A stretch of 44,676 nucleotides of DNA from an uncultured Clostridia bacterium (GTDB lineage: Bacteria; Bacillota; Clostridia; Oscillospirales; QAMX01), in assembly GCA_944376195.1 (NCBI GenBank), contig CALWBW010000018.1:1-44676 (forward strand). The letters run 5' to 3'. A program made the position numbers and the translations under genes. Positions 13,671 through 22,104 of the stretch are shown here, piece after piece; position 1 is the first letter of the stretch; each line of letters opens with the position of its first letter. The notes under the pieces were generated by a model, which made no database searches, was not told the origin of the DNA, and saw nothing but the letters and a program-made list of their open reading frames with translations.

Positions 13671-13916
13671 GTTGTTTCACCCTTTCTGCCGGAAATGCTT
13701 TCGGCGCAGTAATAATAAAAAAAGATAATTATTTTTAGTAGAGGTAGTAATAAAGGCTGTTGATATGTGGAAACGTGTAAAAATAGCAGGTGTGAGCTGA
13801 CTTTTTTGTCGAAGTCAGCTTGTTGATAATTTTTTGTTTTTCCACAGCTTTCCCCAGGAAATTCGGGCCTGTGGAAAGAGAAACTGGGGAAACGCGGGGA
13901 ATTGTGGAAAAATGCC
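13671..13916. other. probable oriC (dnaA-dnaN intergenic region)
   Basis: Four DnaA-box-like 9-mers are visible: TGTGGAAAC at 13766-13774, TTTTCCACA at 13838-13846, TGTGGAAAG at 13870-13878 and TGTGGAAAA at 13903-13911. Each is close to the consensus TGTGGATAA/TTATCCACA. The dnaN-proximal half is very AT-rich (13711-13756). A TAG-TAG-AGG-TAG-TAA-TAA series lies at 13736-13753, twelve bases from the first box. A 9-bp perfect hairpin (13795-13803 with 13812-13820) sits between the boxes. This is the best candidate for the replication origin in the window. Confidence 0.75.
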
Positions 13917-15224
13917 TTATTCTTGGCGTATGGTTTTGATGAGCGTTTCGATATTTGCCTTGATTTTTTCGTCTTTTGTCAGGGCGTTTTCAATCTTGTT
14001 GATGGAATGCATAATGGTGGTGTGATCGCGTCCGCCGAACGCGGCGCCGATCTCCGGCAGGGAATGTTTGGTGAGCCGGCGCGTGAGATAGATTGCCGAT
14101 TGCCGGGCGGTCATGATATCTTGTCCGCGCTTGGAACCGGTGATATCCGACGGCGTGACGCCGTAAAACGTTGCGACGGTTTCAATGATGTACTGCGGCG
14201 TAGGATTGATGCCGGGATTTTCCCGATAAATATCTTCAATGGCGATCTGCGCTGTTTCCAGATTGACGGGAAGCCCCATAAAAGCGCGCAGGGCCTTGAT
14301 TTTCTTGACAGTGCCCTCTAATTGCCGGACATTGTTGGAAATGCGTTCCGCAAGGAAGTCGACTACTTCGCGCGGCATGTCAAGGCCCAAATAGGCGGCC
14401 TTTTTCAGAATAATAGCCGAACGCGTCTCAAAATCCGGCGGTTGAATGTCCGCCAGCAGACCGGATTCAAACCGGCTGCGGATTCGGTCTTCCAAAAGCG
14501 GAATTTCCTTCGGCGGCCGGTCGGACGTCAGGACCATTTGGCTGTGCGCGTCGGAAAGGGCGTTGAACGTGTGGAAAAACTCCTCCTGCGTGGAGGACTT
14601 TCCGGCTAAAAACTGCACGTCGTCTACCAGCAGAAGGTTGACCTGACGGTATTTCATCCGAAAATCGTTCATTTTGCCCTGTGAAATCGCAGTGACCATT
14701 TCGTTTGTGAAATCTTCGGCTGTTATGTAGGTGATCCGCCATTCCGGATGCTCGCGTTTGATGGTACCCGCAATGGCGTAAAGCAGGTGCGTTTTTCCAA
14801 CGCCGGACGGCCCATGAATCAAAAGCGGGTTATAAACCTGCGCGGGCATCTGCGAAACGGCGACAGCCGCGCCGTGCGCAAAACGGTTGGAATTTCCGAC
14901 GACGAAGTTGCGGAACGTGAATTCGTCGTTCATATAGGTGGGTTCCGCTTCCTTGCCCTGCATATAGGTGCGGAACTCTTCTTCCGTCATGACGACGATT
15001 TCCATCGGCATGGAGAAAATCTGTTCAAAGATGTCTTCCAGCGTTTTCTGGTATTTGTCGCAGATGACTTCCTTCGTCATGGAGTGCGGCGCAGTGAGGA
15101 TGATACGGTTATCCTTGTATTCAGCAATGGCAACATCTGAAAACCAGGTTTGCAGGGAAACGGCGGTCATTTTCTCCGCCAGCATATCCATAACCGTGGT
15201 CCAGATCTGGGTAATATTCGTCAT
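13917..15224 (-). CDS. dnaA: chromosomal replication initiator DnaA
   Basis: Initiator that binds DnaA boxes and opens oriC (435 aa). Domain I occupies roughly the first 85 residues (starting MTNITQIWTTVMDML). Domain III is an AAA+ module with Walker A GPSGVGKTHLL and Walker B LLLVDDVQFLAGK. Domain IV carries the DnaA signature GGRDHTTIMHSINKIE. The ATG at 15224 is preceded by ACGAGG; the frame is open for 43 more codons but that stretch is leader. A very good promoter lies about 190 bases upstream, leaving a long untranslated leader. It is first in the minus-strand origin operon. Confidence 0.97.
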   Translation of the reverse strand: MTNITQIWTTVMDMLAEKMTAVSLQTWFSDVAIAEYKDNRIILTAPHSMTKEVICDKYQKTLEDIFEQIFSMPMEIVVMTEEEFRTYMQGKEAEPTYMNDEFTFRNFVVGNSNRFAHGAAVAVSQMPAQVYNPLLIHGPSGVGKTHLLYAIAGTIKREHPEWRITYITAEDFTNEMVTAISQGKMNDFRMKYRQVNLLLVDDVQFLAGKSSTQEEFFHTFNALSDAHSQMVLTSDRPPKEIPLLEDRIRSRFESGLLADIQPPDFETRSAIILKKAAYLGLDMPREVVDFLAERISNNVRQLEGTVKKIKALRAFMGLPVNLETAQIAIEDIYRENPGINPTPQYIIETVATFYGVTPSDITGSKRGQDIMTARQSAIYLTRRLTKHSLPEIGAAFGGRDHTTIMHSINKIENALTKDEKIKANIETLIKTIRQE

Positions 15225-15417
15225 AAAAAACCTCGTTTTTGATAAAAATGGTACGAAATTGCCTGAAAAAAGCAACAGTAATTCAGCGGAAAGCATCCGT
15301 TTATAAAACGGAAAAGGTCCACGGTTTTCTAAAAGAAAAAACCCGCGCGGCATCTGGTTCCGCCCCCGGTAAAAGGCTGCGAAAAAAGACGCGCGGAACG
15401 ATTGCTTTAACTATCCT
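15225..15417 (-). other. long dnaA leader
   Basis: About 190 bases separate the promoter from the dnaA ATG. The leader contains a short perfect stem (CCGTTT/AAACGG near 15298-15312) and GC-rich complementary blocks (CCGCGCGG near 15343, GACGCGCGG near 15388). No consensus DnaA box is visible here, so classical boxes appear only on the dnaN side. Confidence 0.45.
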
Positions 15418-15446
15418 ATTATAGCATAAAAAGTGTAAAAAAACAA
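15418..15446 (-). promoter_or_regulatory. dnaA promoter
   Basis: On the minus strand, TTGTTT (15446-15441), a 17-base spacer, then TATAAT (15423-15418). This is a strong sigma-A type promoter facing dnaA. Confidence 0.8.
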
Positions 15447-15515
15447 CACAAGCGTCGGCATAAATCCGGCTTTTTTTTCACGGTTTTGCTGATTTTCCGG
15501 GAAAAAGGTGGAAAC

Positions 15516-15548
15516 GAAAAAAAGGACGGCAGGAAACCGTCCTTTTTT
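15516..15548 (-). terminator. bidirectional terminator between dnaA and the esterase
   Basis: GGACGG (15524-15529) and CCGTCC (15537-15542) form a stem flanked by A-rich and T-rich runs on either side, so it can end transcription in both directions. It follows the esterase stop by about 20 bases and should close that minus-strand unit. Confidence 0.8.
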
Positions 15549-15566
15549 GCAAAATACCCTTTCGTT

Positions 15567-16415
15567 TCAGCGGAATATCCCCTGTAACCAGGTCAGGCAC
15601 AGCCCCATCCACTGGGCTGCCGCAGGTACGATCTGCGCGGGATTGCCGTCTGTCTGCGTCAGTTCGTTTGCCAGGCTCAGGCCGTGAATCCCTTCCGGGA
15701 AGACATGCAGTTCAAAGGGCACGCCGGCGCGACGCAGTGCGTTTGCGAAAAGCAGCGAATTTTCCAGCGGGACCAGCTCGTCCGCGAATGTGTGCCAGAG
15801 GAAGGCAGGCGGCGTTGTGGCGTCCACGCGGTTTTCCAGGGAGACGCTGGCGCGCAGGGTCTTGTTCTGACATTGGTCGCCGAGCAGACATTCGAAGGAA
15901 TATTGGTGCGCAAATTCCCCCGACGTAATCACGGGATAGGAGAGGATCATGGCGTCCGGGCGCGCCATTCGGTTTTCGATTCCGAGCGTTTCGGCAATTA
16001 CAGGCTCGTTCCACAAAATACCGGAGGATGCGGAGAGATGGCCCCCCGCGGAAAAACCGCACACAGCGATGGCCTCCGGACGGACGTGGTAAGCCGCGGC
16101 ATTTTGCCGGATGTGCGCGAGTAAAGCTGCGAGTTGCAAAAGGCTTGTGGGATAGCGGTCGGGCGCTACGCTGTAGCGCAGGACGAAAACGTGGTAGCCT
16201 GCGGCGAGAAATTGCTGTGCGACGGGGTCTGCTTCCCGGTCGGAAGTGAAAACGTAAGCGCCGCCGGGCACCACAACCACCGCAGGGCGGGCCTTGTTCT
16301 CTTTCGGCCCGATGTCGGGGGAAATTTCATGCAAATAGGCGTAGATCCGGCAGGGCGTCTGTGGTTTGGGCAGGCGGGGATTGACCTCGGAAAGCGTCAG
16401 TTCACGAAAAATCAT
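15567..16415 (-). CDS. alpha/beta-hydrolase, acetyl-esterase-like
   Basis: Serine hydrolase (282 aa) of the BD-FAE/acetyl-xylan-esterase type. The oxyanion segment PGGAY is at 50-54, the nucleophile elbow GFSAGG gives Ser122, and Asp212 (FADELVP) and His244 (GIHGLSL) complete the triad. There is no signal peptide, so it would act in the cytoplasm, perhaps removing acetyl groups from imported oligosaccharides; the true substrate is unknown. AAAGGAG precedes the ATG. It starts one base after the smpB stop, so the two are co-transcribed. Confidence 0.82.
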   Translation of the reverse strand: MIFRELTLSEVNPRLPKPQTPCRIYAYLHEISPDIGPKENKARPAVVVVPGGAYVFTSDREADPVAQQFLAAGYHVFVLRYSVAPDRYPTSLLQLAALLAHIRQNAAAYHVRPEAIAVCGFSAGGHLSASSGILWNEPVIAETLGIENRMARPDAMILSYPVITSGEFAHQYSFECLLGDQCQNKTLRASVSLENRVDATTPPAFLWHTFADELVPLENSLLFANALRRAGVPFELHVFPEGIHGLSLANELTQTDGNPAQIVPAAAQWMGLCLTWLQGIFR

Positions 16416-16416
16416 A

Positions 16417-16890
16417 TTATCGCTCCTTTATCATACGCTCCATGTTGCGCTGGGCGTCGCGGCGCGCGGCGTCTTCGCGTTTATCGTAGAGTTTTTTACC
16501 TTTGGCAAGTCCAAGCTCCAGCTTGACGCGCGGTCCTTTGAAATAGACCGACAGCGGTACGATGGTGCAGCCCTCCAGTTTTACCTGCTGGCCGAGCTTG
16601 AGGATTTCCCGCCGGTGCATCAAGAGCTTGCGGTTGCGATCCGGGTCGCGGTTAAAGATATTCCCCTTTTCATAGGGGCTGATATGCATCCCATGGACAA
16701 AAAGTTCGCCGTTTTTTACGGTGCAGAAGGAGTCCTTTAAATTCAGCGTGCCGAGCCGGATACTTTTTACCTCCGTACCGGAGAGCGAGATGCCGGCCTC
16801 AAACCGCTCGAGGATAAAATAATCGTGGAACGCTTTGCGGTTGGACGCGACGGTTTTCACGCCATCCTTTTTTGCGCCGTCCTTTGCCAT
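16417..16890 (-). CDS. smpB: SsrA-binding protein SmpB
   Basis: tmRNA partner for rescue of stalled ribosomes (157 aa). It shows the family features [29 protein letters not shown] and the basic C-terminal tail after [12 protein letters not shown]. The ATG at 16890 has AAAGGAGG upstream; an open frame 14 codons longer adds nothing family-like. No ssrA gene is seen next to it in this window. The esterase follows immediately downstream. Confidence 0.95.
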   Translation of the reverse strand: MAKDGAKKDGVKTVASNRKAFHDYFILERFEAGISLSGTEVKSIRLGTLNLKDSFCTVKNGELFVHGMHISPYEKGNIFNRDPDRNRKLLMHRREILKLGQQVKLEGCTIVPLSVYFKGPRVKLELGLAKGKKLYDKREDAARRDAQRNMERMIKER

Positions 16891-17030
16891 AAAGAGCCTC
16901 CTTTCACAGGGAAAACCGGACGGAAATGCCATCCGGAACCCAGAATTTCACGGAAAAATACAAAAGAATTATACCACCCGGCAGCGGAAAGCGTCAAGCA
17001 CAGTTTGTCGGTGCAGGGCGCCCGAAAATG

Positions 17031-17062
17031 AAAAAACACCGCAGACAATCGCCTGCGGTGTT
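17031..17062 (-). terminator. terminator of tRNA-Val
   Basis: On the minus strand AACACCGCAG (17062-17053) pairs with CTGCGGTGTT (17044-17035) and is followed by TTTT. It begins two bases after the CCA end of the tRNA gene. Confidence 0.85.
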
Positions 17063-17063
17063 C

Positions 17064-17140
17064 TGGTGGACACTAAGGGACTTGAACCCCTGACCCCCTG
17101 CACGTCAAGCAGGTGCTCTAGCCAACTGAGCTAAGTGTCC
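17064..17140 (-). tRNA. tRNA-Val (anticodon GAC)
   Basis: The minus strand folds as a cloverleaf: acceptor GGACACT with AGTGTCC, D-arm TAGCTCAGTTGGCTAGAGCA, anticodon stem CCTGC/GCAGG with loop TTGACGT (anticodon GAC), T-arm with loop TTCAAGT, discriminator A and an encoded CCA. It has its own promoter and terminator, so it is a single-gene unit. Confidence 0.95.
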
Positions 17141-17154
17141 GACAAAGCTTTTTT

Positions 17155-17183
17155 ATTATAACGCGGGTACGATGGTTTGTCAA
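17155..17183 (-). promoter_or_regulatory. promoter of tRNA-Val
   Basis: Minus strand TTGACA (17183-17178), 17-base spacer, TATAAT (17160-17155): a perfect consensus promoter whose start point falls a few bases before the mature tRNA. Confidence 0.93.
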
Positions 17184-17222
17184 GACCCGGGTTCGGAATT
17201 TTTTAAAAAACGCCGTACTTTT

Positions 17223-17259
17223 AAAAAAATCCCGCCCTCCCGGGAAAAGGGAGGGCGGG
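17223..17259 (-). terminator. terminator of the deacetylase gene
   Basis: CCCGCCCTCCC (17231-17241) and GGGAGGGCGGG (17249-17259) form a perfect 11-bp stem followed on the minus strand by a run of T. It lies just after the deacetylase stop. Confidence 0.9.
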
Positions 17260-17265
17260 CGCCGG

Positions 17266-18507
17266 TCAGGCGGAAACGTTTTCCCGGAAAAACCAGGCGA
17301 TCATTTCCGCCGTTTCCGCACGCGTCATGCCGGATTTCGGCGCAAACCGCGCGGTTTTTTCAGCGGACTGAAAGCCGTAGGCCCGCAAATGATATACGGC
17401 CGGATAGGCCCAGGAGCTGACGGACTCGTCGCCGGGAAGCGTACTGACTTCCACGCTTTCCTGTAACGTGACGTCCGTACTTAAAATATACCGCTCAAAC
17501 AGGGTATAAAACTGCTCTTTGGTGATATAACGGTCCGCACCAAACTGCGTTTTGGAAATACCGGAGGTGATACCCTCCCCCACGGCCCAGGCTACGGCAT
17601 CGGCATACCAGTCGTCCGCCGTAACGTCGGAAAACCGGGCGGCGGGATAGCCCGTCGGTTCGCCTGCCATGCGGTGGAGCACGGTAATTGCTTCCGCGCG
17701 CGTCATACCCCAGTCGGGACGGAACCCGCGCGCATCGCCTTCCATGATCCCGGCCTCCTGGACAAAACGGATGGCGTCATACGCCCAGTGCGTCTCCAGA
17801 TGGCTTTCATCAAAGAATGCGCCGACATTTTCCCCTGCTACTTTACGGTAGATACTGCCGTTTGCCGGGACGGCGCCTTTGATCTCAAAGAGTTCGTTCA
17901 CGGTGACAAAGGTATACCCTTGCGCAAGCAAAAGGTCGATTGCCTCGAGCGAAGCGGTCAAATTGGCTTGGGACGTGTCGTGCATCAGGATGATGGCGCC
18001 GTCGTGCGCGGTGTTGACAATGCCGTCGCGCATCCGGTCCGACGACATGACGCGTCCGCTCGTCGGGTCTACCGACCACATGATAATCGGCACGTCGATC
18101 AGTCCCTGCACCCGGTCGTTAATCGCGCCGTAGGGTACGCGCACGAGATACTCGTCTTCGCCCAGGAGTTCCGATAAATAATCCTGGGTGCGCGAGACCT
18201 CATACAAAACGCTTTCGTCCGAGAGTTTGGTGAGCTGGCTGTGGGAATACGTGTGGTTTGCGATTTGATGTCCTTCCGACGCCGCGCGCAGGACAATATC
18301 GGGATACCGTTCGGCATTTTTTCCGTTGACGAAGAAGGTCACGTGAATGCCGCGCTCGGCAAGCGCGTCCAGCAGCGCCGGCGTGATGGTTTTGTGCGGG
18401 CCGTCGTCAAAGGTGAAGGCGGCGACTTTCACTTCCCCGGCCGCCGCAGGCGGTAAAAACAGGGTGAGAAAGGAAAAAATCAAAAGCAGCGCGGTGAATT
18501 TTTTCAC
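17266..18507 (-). CDS. secreted polysaccharide deacetylase with three SLH repeats
   Basis: Exported protein (413 aa) that would de-N-acetylate a cell-surface glycan and be held at the cell wall. A signal peptide covers residues 1-23 (KKFTALLLIFSFLTLFLPPA). The NodB domain spans about 27-205: TFDDGP supplies Asp34/Asp35, NHTYSH supplies His85 and His89, then RVPYG and ILMHD. Three S-layer homology repeats follow at about 237-280, 292-340 and 360-410 (FSDVTADDWYADAVAWAV is typical). All catalytic residues of the family seem present. The transcription unit is single and ends at a strong hairpin. Confidence 0.9.
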   Translation of the reverse strand: MKKFTALLLIFSFLTLFLPPAAAGEVKVAAFTFDDGPHKTITPALLDALAERGIHVTFFVNGKNAERYPDIVLRAASEGHQIANHTYSHSQLTKLSDESVLYEVSRTQDYLSELLGEDEYLVRVPYGAINDRVQGLIDVPIIMWSVDPTSGRVMSSDRMRDGIVNTAHDGAIILMHDTSQANLTASLEAIDLLLAQGYTFVTVNELFEIKGAVPANGSIYRKVAGENVGAFFDESHLETHWAYDAIRFVQEAGIMEGDARGFRPDWGMTRAEAITVLHRMAGEPTGYPAARFSDVTADDWYADAVAWAVGEGITSGISKTQFGADRYITKEQFYTLFERYILSTDVTLQESVEVSTLPGDESVSSWAYPAVYHLRAYGFQSAEKTARFAPKSGMTRAETAEMIAWFFRENVSA

Positions 18508-18625
18508 GGGAATCCCTCCTTTTATCAGAAATGCTGTGTTATAATGAAAAAAACGCCGGATTTTATACGGTTATGCTTTTTATGCGCCGGTATGGTCCGG
18601 AAAATTTCGGGAAAGGGGGCGCGGT

Positions 18626-19174
18626 ATGGCGCCGAAGATCTACTGGATGGCCCGTCCGCGCTGGCCGGCGGCGGGATGCGGGTTTCGGGCTTTTGCCTGC
18701 CGGGAGGTTTCGGCTCCCTGTGCGGGCGCCGTCAGCCTGACGGTGCTGGATGGAATGGAGCGTCCGATTGTGGCCAAAACACCGTCCGGGCCGCTCATGG
18801 TCGCCGCCGACGGCTTTCACTGGCTGCAATTTGCTCCGCGGGAAACCTGTTGGTGGCTGACCGCCATGTTCGACGGCAAACGCCGCCTGGTCCAGTTTTA
18901 TTTTGACGTGACGTTTGAAAATCACATTCTGCCGCGCGGCGAAAGCTGGTGCCGCGATGCCTATCTCGATGTCATTTTAGAACCGGACGGCACCATGCGC
19001 GTGCTTGATGCCGACGAACTGGAAGCGGCGCTTGCCTCGGGCGAGATCACACAGGCGGCGTACCGTCATGCGCACGCCGTTGCGGCGTCGCTTCTGGATC
19101 AATTTTCCGGACGCGCCGCAGAACTGGAAACGCGCTGCCGCGCCTGGCTGGAAATGCTTGCGCCGCGCGCGTAA
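18626..19174 (+). CDS. DUF402 domain protein
   Basis: Cytoplasmic protein of 182 residues. The central segment (LVQFYFDVTF, ILPRGESWCRDAYLDVILEPDG) matches the DUF402 fold, whose characterised members include nucleoside-di/triphosphate hydrolases and the FAU-1 RNA-binding protein. The conserved acidic and glycine residues of that core are visible. Which activity applies here is not clear. The start ATG follows GGAAAGGGGGCG. It is transcribed away from the deacetylase gene; a TATAAT at 18540-18545 lies upstream but has no convincing -35 box. Confidence 0.7.
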   Translation: MAPKIYWMARPRWPAAGCGFRAFACREVSAPCAGAVSLTVLDGMERPIVAKTPSGPLMVAADGFHWLQFAPRETCWWLTAMFDGKRRLVQFYFDVTFENHILPRGESWCRDAYLDVILEPDGTMRVLDADELEAALASGEITQAAYRHAHAVAASLLDQFSGRAAELETRCRAWLEMLAPRA

Positions 19175-19469
19175 TGCCCGGTTGAAAAAAACGGCATGAT
19201 ACTTTTTTTGCGGGGCTTTATCAAATAGGATTTGCAGTTTTTCATCCGATATGGAACCAAAATAACGGTATTTTTCGGGAAATTTTAAAAAACTGAGGGG
19301 ATTTTCCAATTTCATGAAAATCAGAGGTTTTTCGGGGAAATCCCTCCCGTTTCTACCAAAATAGACGTGTCCGCGCAAGGGAAAGTTTCCCCCGCACGGC
19401 GTTTTTTTCCGAAAAACACGGCAATTTTTTCGAAAGGATCGGAACATGAGAAAAAACCCATTTGCTGTA
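19175..19469. other. intergenic stretch without recognised gene
   Basis: This stretch of about 295 bases is rich in A and T runs and has no ribosome-binding site with a plausible frame. I see no terminator with a proper stem after the DUF402 gene and no known RNA element. The promoter of the next gene starts at 19470. Confidence 0.4.
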
Positions 19470-19498
19470 TTGACTTGTATATACAGGTATGATATAGT
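19470..19498 (+). promoter_or_regulatory. strong promoter with an embedded palindrome
   Basis: TTGACT (19470-19475), a 17-base spacer and TATAGT (19493-19498). The spacer holds TTGTATATACAG (19475-19486), which is close to the TTGTATATACAA palindrome bound by TreR-like GntR-family repressors. A repressor bound there would cover the promoter. Confidence 0.7.
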
Positions 19499-19583
19499 GA
19501 AGACAGAGAAACCCGCCCGCGTCCGGAAGGGGGACGGCTACGTCTGCGGCGGGAATATGCGTTTTTCTGAGGGAGGTTTTTTC

Positions 19584-20879
19584 ATGAAGTACACCGTATC
19601 AAGCCTTGGCGCCGCGGCGGTACGCGGCGAAGAATCCTATGTAGAACGCATTGCCGGGATGCCCATTACCGGCGAGGAGTATCAGACCCTGAAAGGTGTG
19701 CGCTATCTGGGTGTCACGGCGCAGTTCCGCGATGTTTTGGCGACCTTTCCCACGCCTCCGGGTGAAACGCCCGCCGGATTCCGCCGCGAACTGGTTCTGG
19801 ACGCGGCCGATACGGTACGCGTCGACCTTGTGCGCGACATTTCCTGCGATAAAAATGGCGAACCCAGGCCCACGAATGTGCTGTTTTCCGCGGACAGCGC
19901 CAATCCCTATGAAGTCGCGCCCATCAGCCCGCTGCTGGCCAACCTGACCTGTAATCCCGGCATTGTATACGACCTGTTTCTCAATAATCCGAAGGCCAAC
20001 GTCGGGAACCGGTTCCGCGACCGCGACGAAGTGATGACCGAAATCGGCAAAATACTCGGGCCGGGCTGCGATATCAGTGTGGAGCTGAACAATCCTTTCG
20101 AGGAGGACTTTTCTAAAATTCTGGAGGAAGCGGCGCGGTTCCGTGAGATTTTCTCAAAATACCGGGTGGTTATCAAGGTGCCGCACACGGGCGCCGTCAC
20201 GCCGCAGAATGTCGGGCAGTTATTGACCGGCGACCGGAAGCTGGACCGGCGTTTTGACGAGGTGGACACGGAAAACGCGCTGCGCGGCCACAATCTGGCG
20301 CTGCGCCTGCATGAGGCGGGTTACCGTGTCAATTTTACCCTGATGTTCGAGCCCTTTCAGACGCAGCTTGCCTTGCAGGCGCGGCCGTATTTCATCAATA
20401 CGTTCCTGCGTCACCGTCTGGTACAGTCGTCCCATATTCGAACGTATATCCAAGAATACGACGGCACGGGCAGCGAGGAGGCGCTGATTGCGCTGCGGAA
20501 CTATTTTATCGAAAACGACTACTATAAACCCGCGGATGCCGGGCGTGACCTGCGTGAAGTGTTGCAATTCGGACGCGACATCCTGCGGTACCGCCATTTT
20601 GAGGACGACGAGGGCCGCGACGGCTTGGATGGCATGCGCCACAACCTGCGCGTTTTGCGCGGCTGCAACCTGCCGGATACCCGCTTGATTGTGTGTTCGA
20701 TGGAAGGGCCCTATAACTACCCGGATATTGACAAACTTTTGACGGAGCCGGAATTTCAGGACATGACAAAGCGCGTGGTCATCACGGCGGAACCGAACTA
20801 TCTTGCGCGGTTCACCTCCACAAACCAGGTGATTACCTACCAGCGCCGTTTCATGAACGCGGCGAAGGGACAGAAATAA
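19584..20879 (+). CDS. divergent transaldolase-like protein
   Basis: Cytoplasmic protein (431 aa) with a transaldolase-type barrel signature. FSADSANPYEV followed by LTCNPGIVYD recalls the first two strands of transaldolase. VVIKVPHTG supplies a lysine (Lys198) where the Schiff-base lysine is expected, and VNFTLMFEPFQTQLAL resembles the following NVTLIFS segment. It is about twice the length of the small fructose-6-phosphate-aldolase type and longer than classical transaldolases, with extra N- and C-terminal parts. I cannot name its substrate. The ATG at 19584 follows GGGAGG and lies about 85 bases after a strong promoter; the frame is open upstream but that part overlaps the promoter. Confidence 0.62.
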   Translation: MKYTVSSLGAAAVRGEESYVERIAGMPITGEEYQTLKGVRYLGVTAQFRDVLATFPTPPGETPAGFRRELVLDAADTVRVDLVRDISCDKNGEPRPTNVLFSADSANPYEVAPISPLLANLTCNPGIVYDLFLNNPKANVGNRFRDRDEVMTEIGKILGPGCDISVELNNPFEEDFSKILEEAARFREIFSKYRVVIKVPHTGAVTPQNVGQLLTGDRKLDRRFDEVDTENALRGHNLALRLHEAGYRVNFTLMFEPFQTQLALQARPYFINTFLRHRLVQSSHIRTYIQEYDGTGSEEALIALRNYFIENDYYKPADAGRDLREVLQFGRDILRYRHFEDDEGRDGLDGMRHNLRVLRGCNLPDTRLIVCSMEGPYNYPDIDKLLTEPEFQDMTKRVVITAEPNYLARFTSTNQVITYQRRFMNAAKGQK

Positions 20880-20899
20880 GAGCGGTGTCCACAGCAAAA

Positions 20900-20934
20900 A
20901 CAGGGAGCAGTTCAAACCTGCTCCCTGTTTTTTT
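20900..20934. terminator. bidirectional terminator between convergent genes
   Basis: ACAGGGAGCAG (20900-20910) pairs with CTGCTCCCTGT (20918-20928), then T7 on the plus strand and, on the other side, A5 that reads as T on the minus strand. It serves both the transaldolase-like gene and pfkA. Confidence 0.92.
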
Positions 20935-20982
20935 GTAAGAAATTCCTTCCGGAGATTACCCGGGAAAGGGTAAAAAGCGGAA

Positions 20983-21951
20983 TTAATAAGCAATCCGTGA
21001 CGCGGTGTTATACATGGCTTCATGAAAATCTTTCGGAAGTGCAAGCGCTTCTTCAATGTCCATGTCGGAAATCACATTGCTGTGGTAGCAGACAACGCGG
21101 TTTGATTTGCCCTCCAGCAGCGCGTCTACGGCGTGGCAGCCCATACGGGTCGCCGTTACGCGGTCGCGCGCCGACGGGGTGCCGCCGCGCTGGATATGGC
21201 CGAGCGTCGTTTCGCGCGTTTCAATGCCGGTATGTTCGCGGATAGCGAGCGCCAGTTCGTGCGCCTTTCCCACGCCTTCCGCCAGCACAATGATATGGTG
21301 ATGGCGGCCGTGGATGCGGCCCATGCGGATTTTCTCATAAATATCTTCCGGATTTGTCGGGCGTTCGGGGATGATGATGGAGCTGGCGCCGACGGCGATG
21401 CCGACATACATGGCAAGATTTCCGGAATCGTGGCCCATGACCTCGACGACGGAACAGCGCTCGTGCGACTGCATCGTGTCGCGCAGCTTGTCAATGGCCT
21501 CGACAGCGGTATTTGACGCGGTGTCAAATCCGATGGTGTAGTGCGTACATTGAATGTCGTTGTCAATGGTAGCAGGAATTCCAATGGTCGGTACGCCCAG
21601 CCGCGCCAGATCACGCGCGCCGCGGAAGGTACCGTCGCCGCCGATCGCGATCAGACCCTGGATACCGAGATACTTACAGGTATCGGCGCCGCGCTGCACG
21701 CCTTCCGGCGTACGGAATTCGTCGCAGCGCGCCGTATAAAGCATGGTGCCGCCTTTTACTTGAATTCCATCTACGCTTCTGGCGTCCATTTCCACGACAT
21801 CGCTGGTAATTAAACCATTATAACCGCGGTAAATACCGAGGCAGGAAATGTTCTGACTGACAGCCGTACGGACAATCGCGCGAATCGCGGCATTCATCCC
21901 GGGCGCGTCGCCGCCGCTTGTGAGGATTCCTATTCTTCTGATATCGGACAT
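20983..21951 (-). CDS. pfkA: ATP-dependent 6-phosphofructokinase
   Basis: Glycolytic kinase converting fructose 6-phosphate to the 1,6-bisphosphate (322 aa, usual length). It shows the N-terminal GILTSGGDAPGMNA, the nucleotide loop IGGDGTFRGA (the glycine after GGD points to ATP rather than PPi), the catalytic TIDND (about 128-132), and MGHDSGNLA and HIQRGGTPSARDR further on. The residue before TIDND is Ala rather than the usual Gly. It has its own promoter and is a single-gene unit convergent with the transaldolase-like gene. Confidence 0.93.
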   Translation of the reverse strand: MSDIRRIGILTSGGDAPGMNAAIRAIVRTAVSQNISCLGIYRGYNGLITSDVVEMDARSVDGIQVKGGTMLYTARCDEFRTPEGVQRGADTCKYLGIQGLIAIGGDGTFRGARDLARLGVPTIGIPATIDNDIQCTHYTIGFDTASNTAVEAIDKLRDTMQSHERCSVVEVMGHDSGNLAMYVGIAVGASSIIIPERPTNPEDIYEKIRMGRIHGRHHHIIVLAEGVGKAHELALAIREHTGIETRETTLGHIQRGGTPSARDRVTATRMGCHAVDALLEGKSNRVVCYHSNVISDMDIEEALALPKDFHEAMYNTASRIAY

Positions 21952-21985
21952 ATACCTCGCCCCTTTTCGTTGTTAGGATACTTTT

Positions 21986-22013
21986 ATTGTATCAGTTTTC
22001 GACATGATTGCAA
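21986..22013 (-). promoter_or_regulatory. pfkA promoter
   Basis: Minus strand TTGCAA (22013-22008), 16-base spacer, TACAAT (21991-21986), about 35 bases before the pfkA start. Confidence 0.7.
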
Positions 22014-22104
22014 GAGCCAAAAGTAAGAAAGGCGGGAAAAACGTCCGTCTTGAATTCGACAGTGGGCTGTGTTAAGATACAAGGAGATGAAAGGAGGGAT
22101 GAGA

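Noticed and set aside
13795..13820. 9-bp perfect hairpin in the dnaA-dnaN gap as a terminator
   Set aside because: In the dnaA-to-dnaN direction no T-tract follows, and dnaN is expected to be co-transcribed or to need its own promoter; it is better seen as part of the origin.
18540..18545. TATAAT upstream of the DUF402 gene as a promoter
   Set aside because: No -35 box is seen at 16-18 bases; it may still be used, but I do not list it as a feature.
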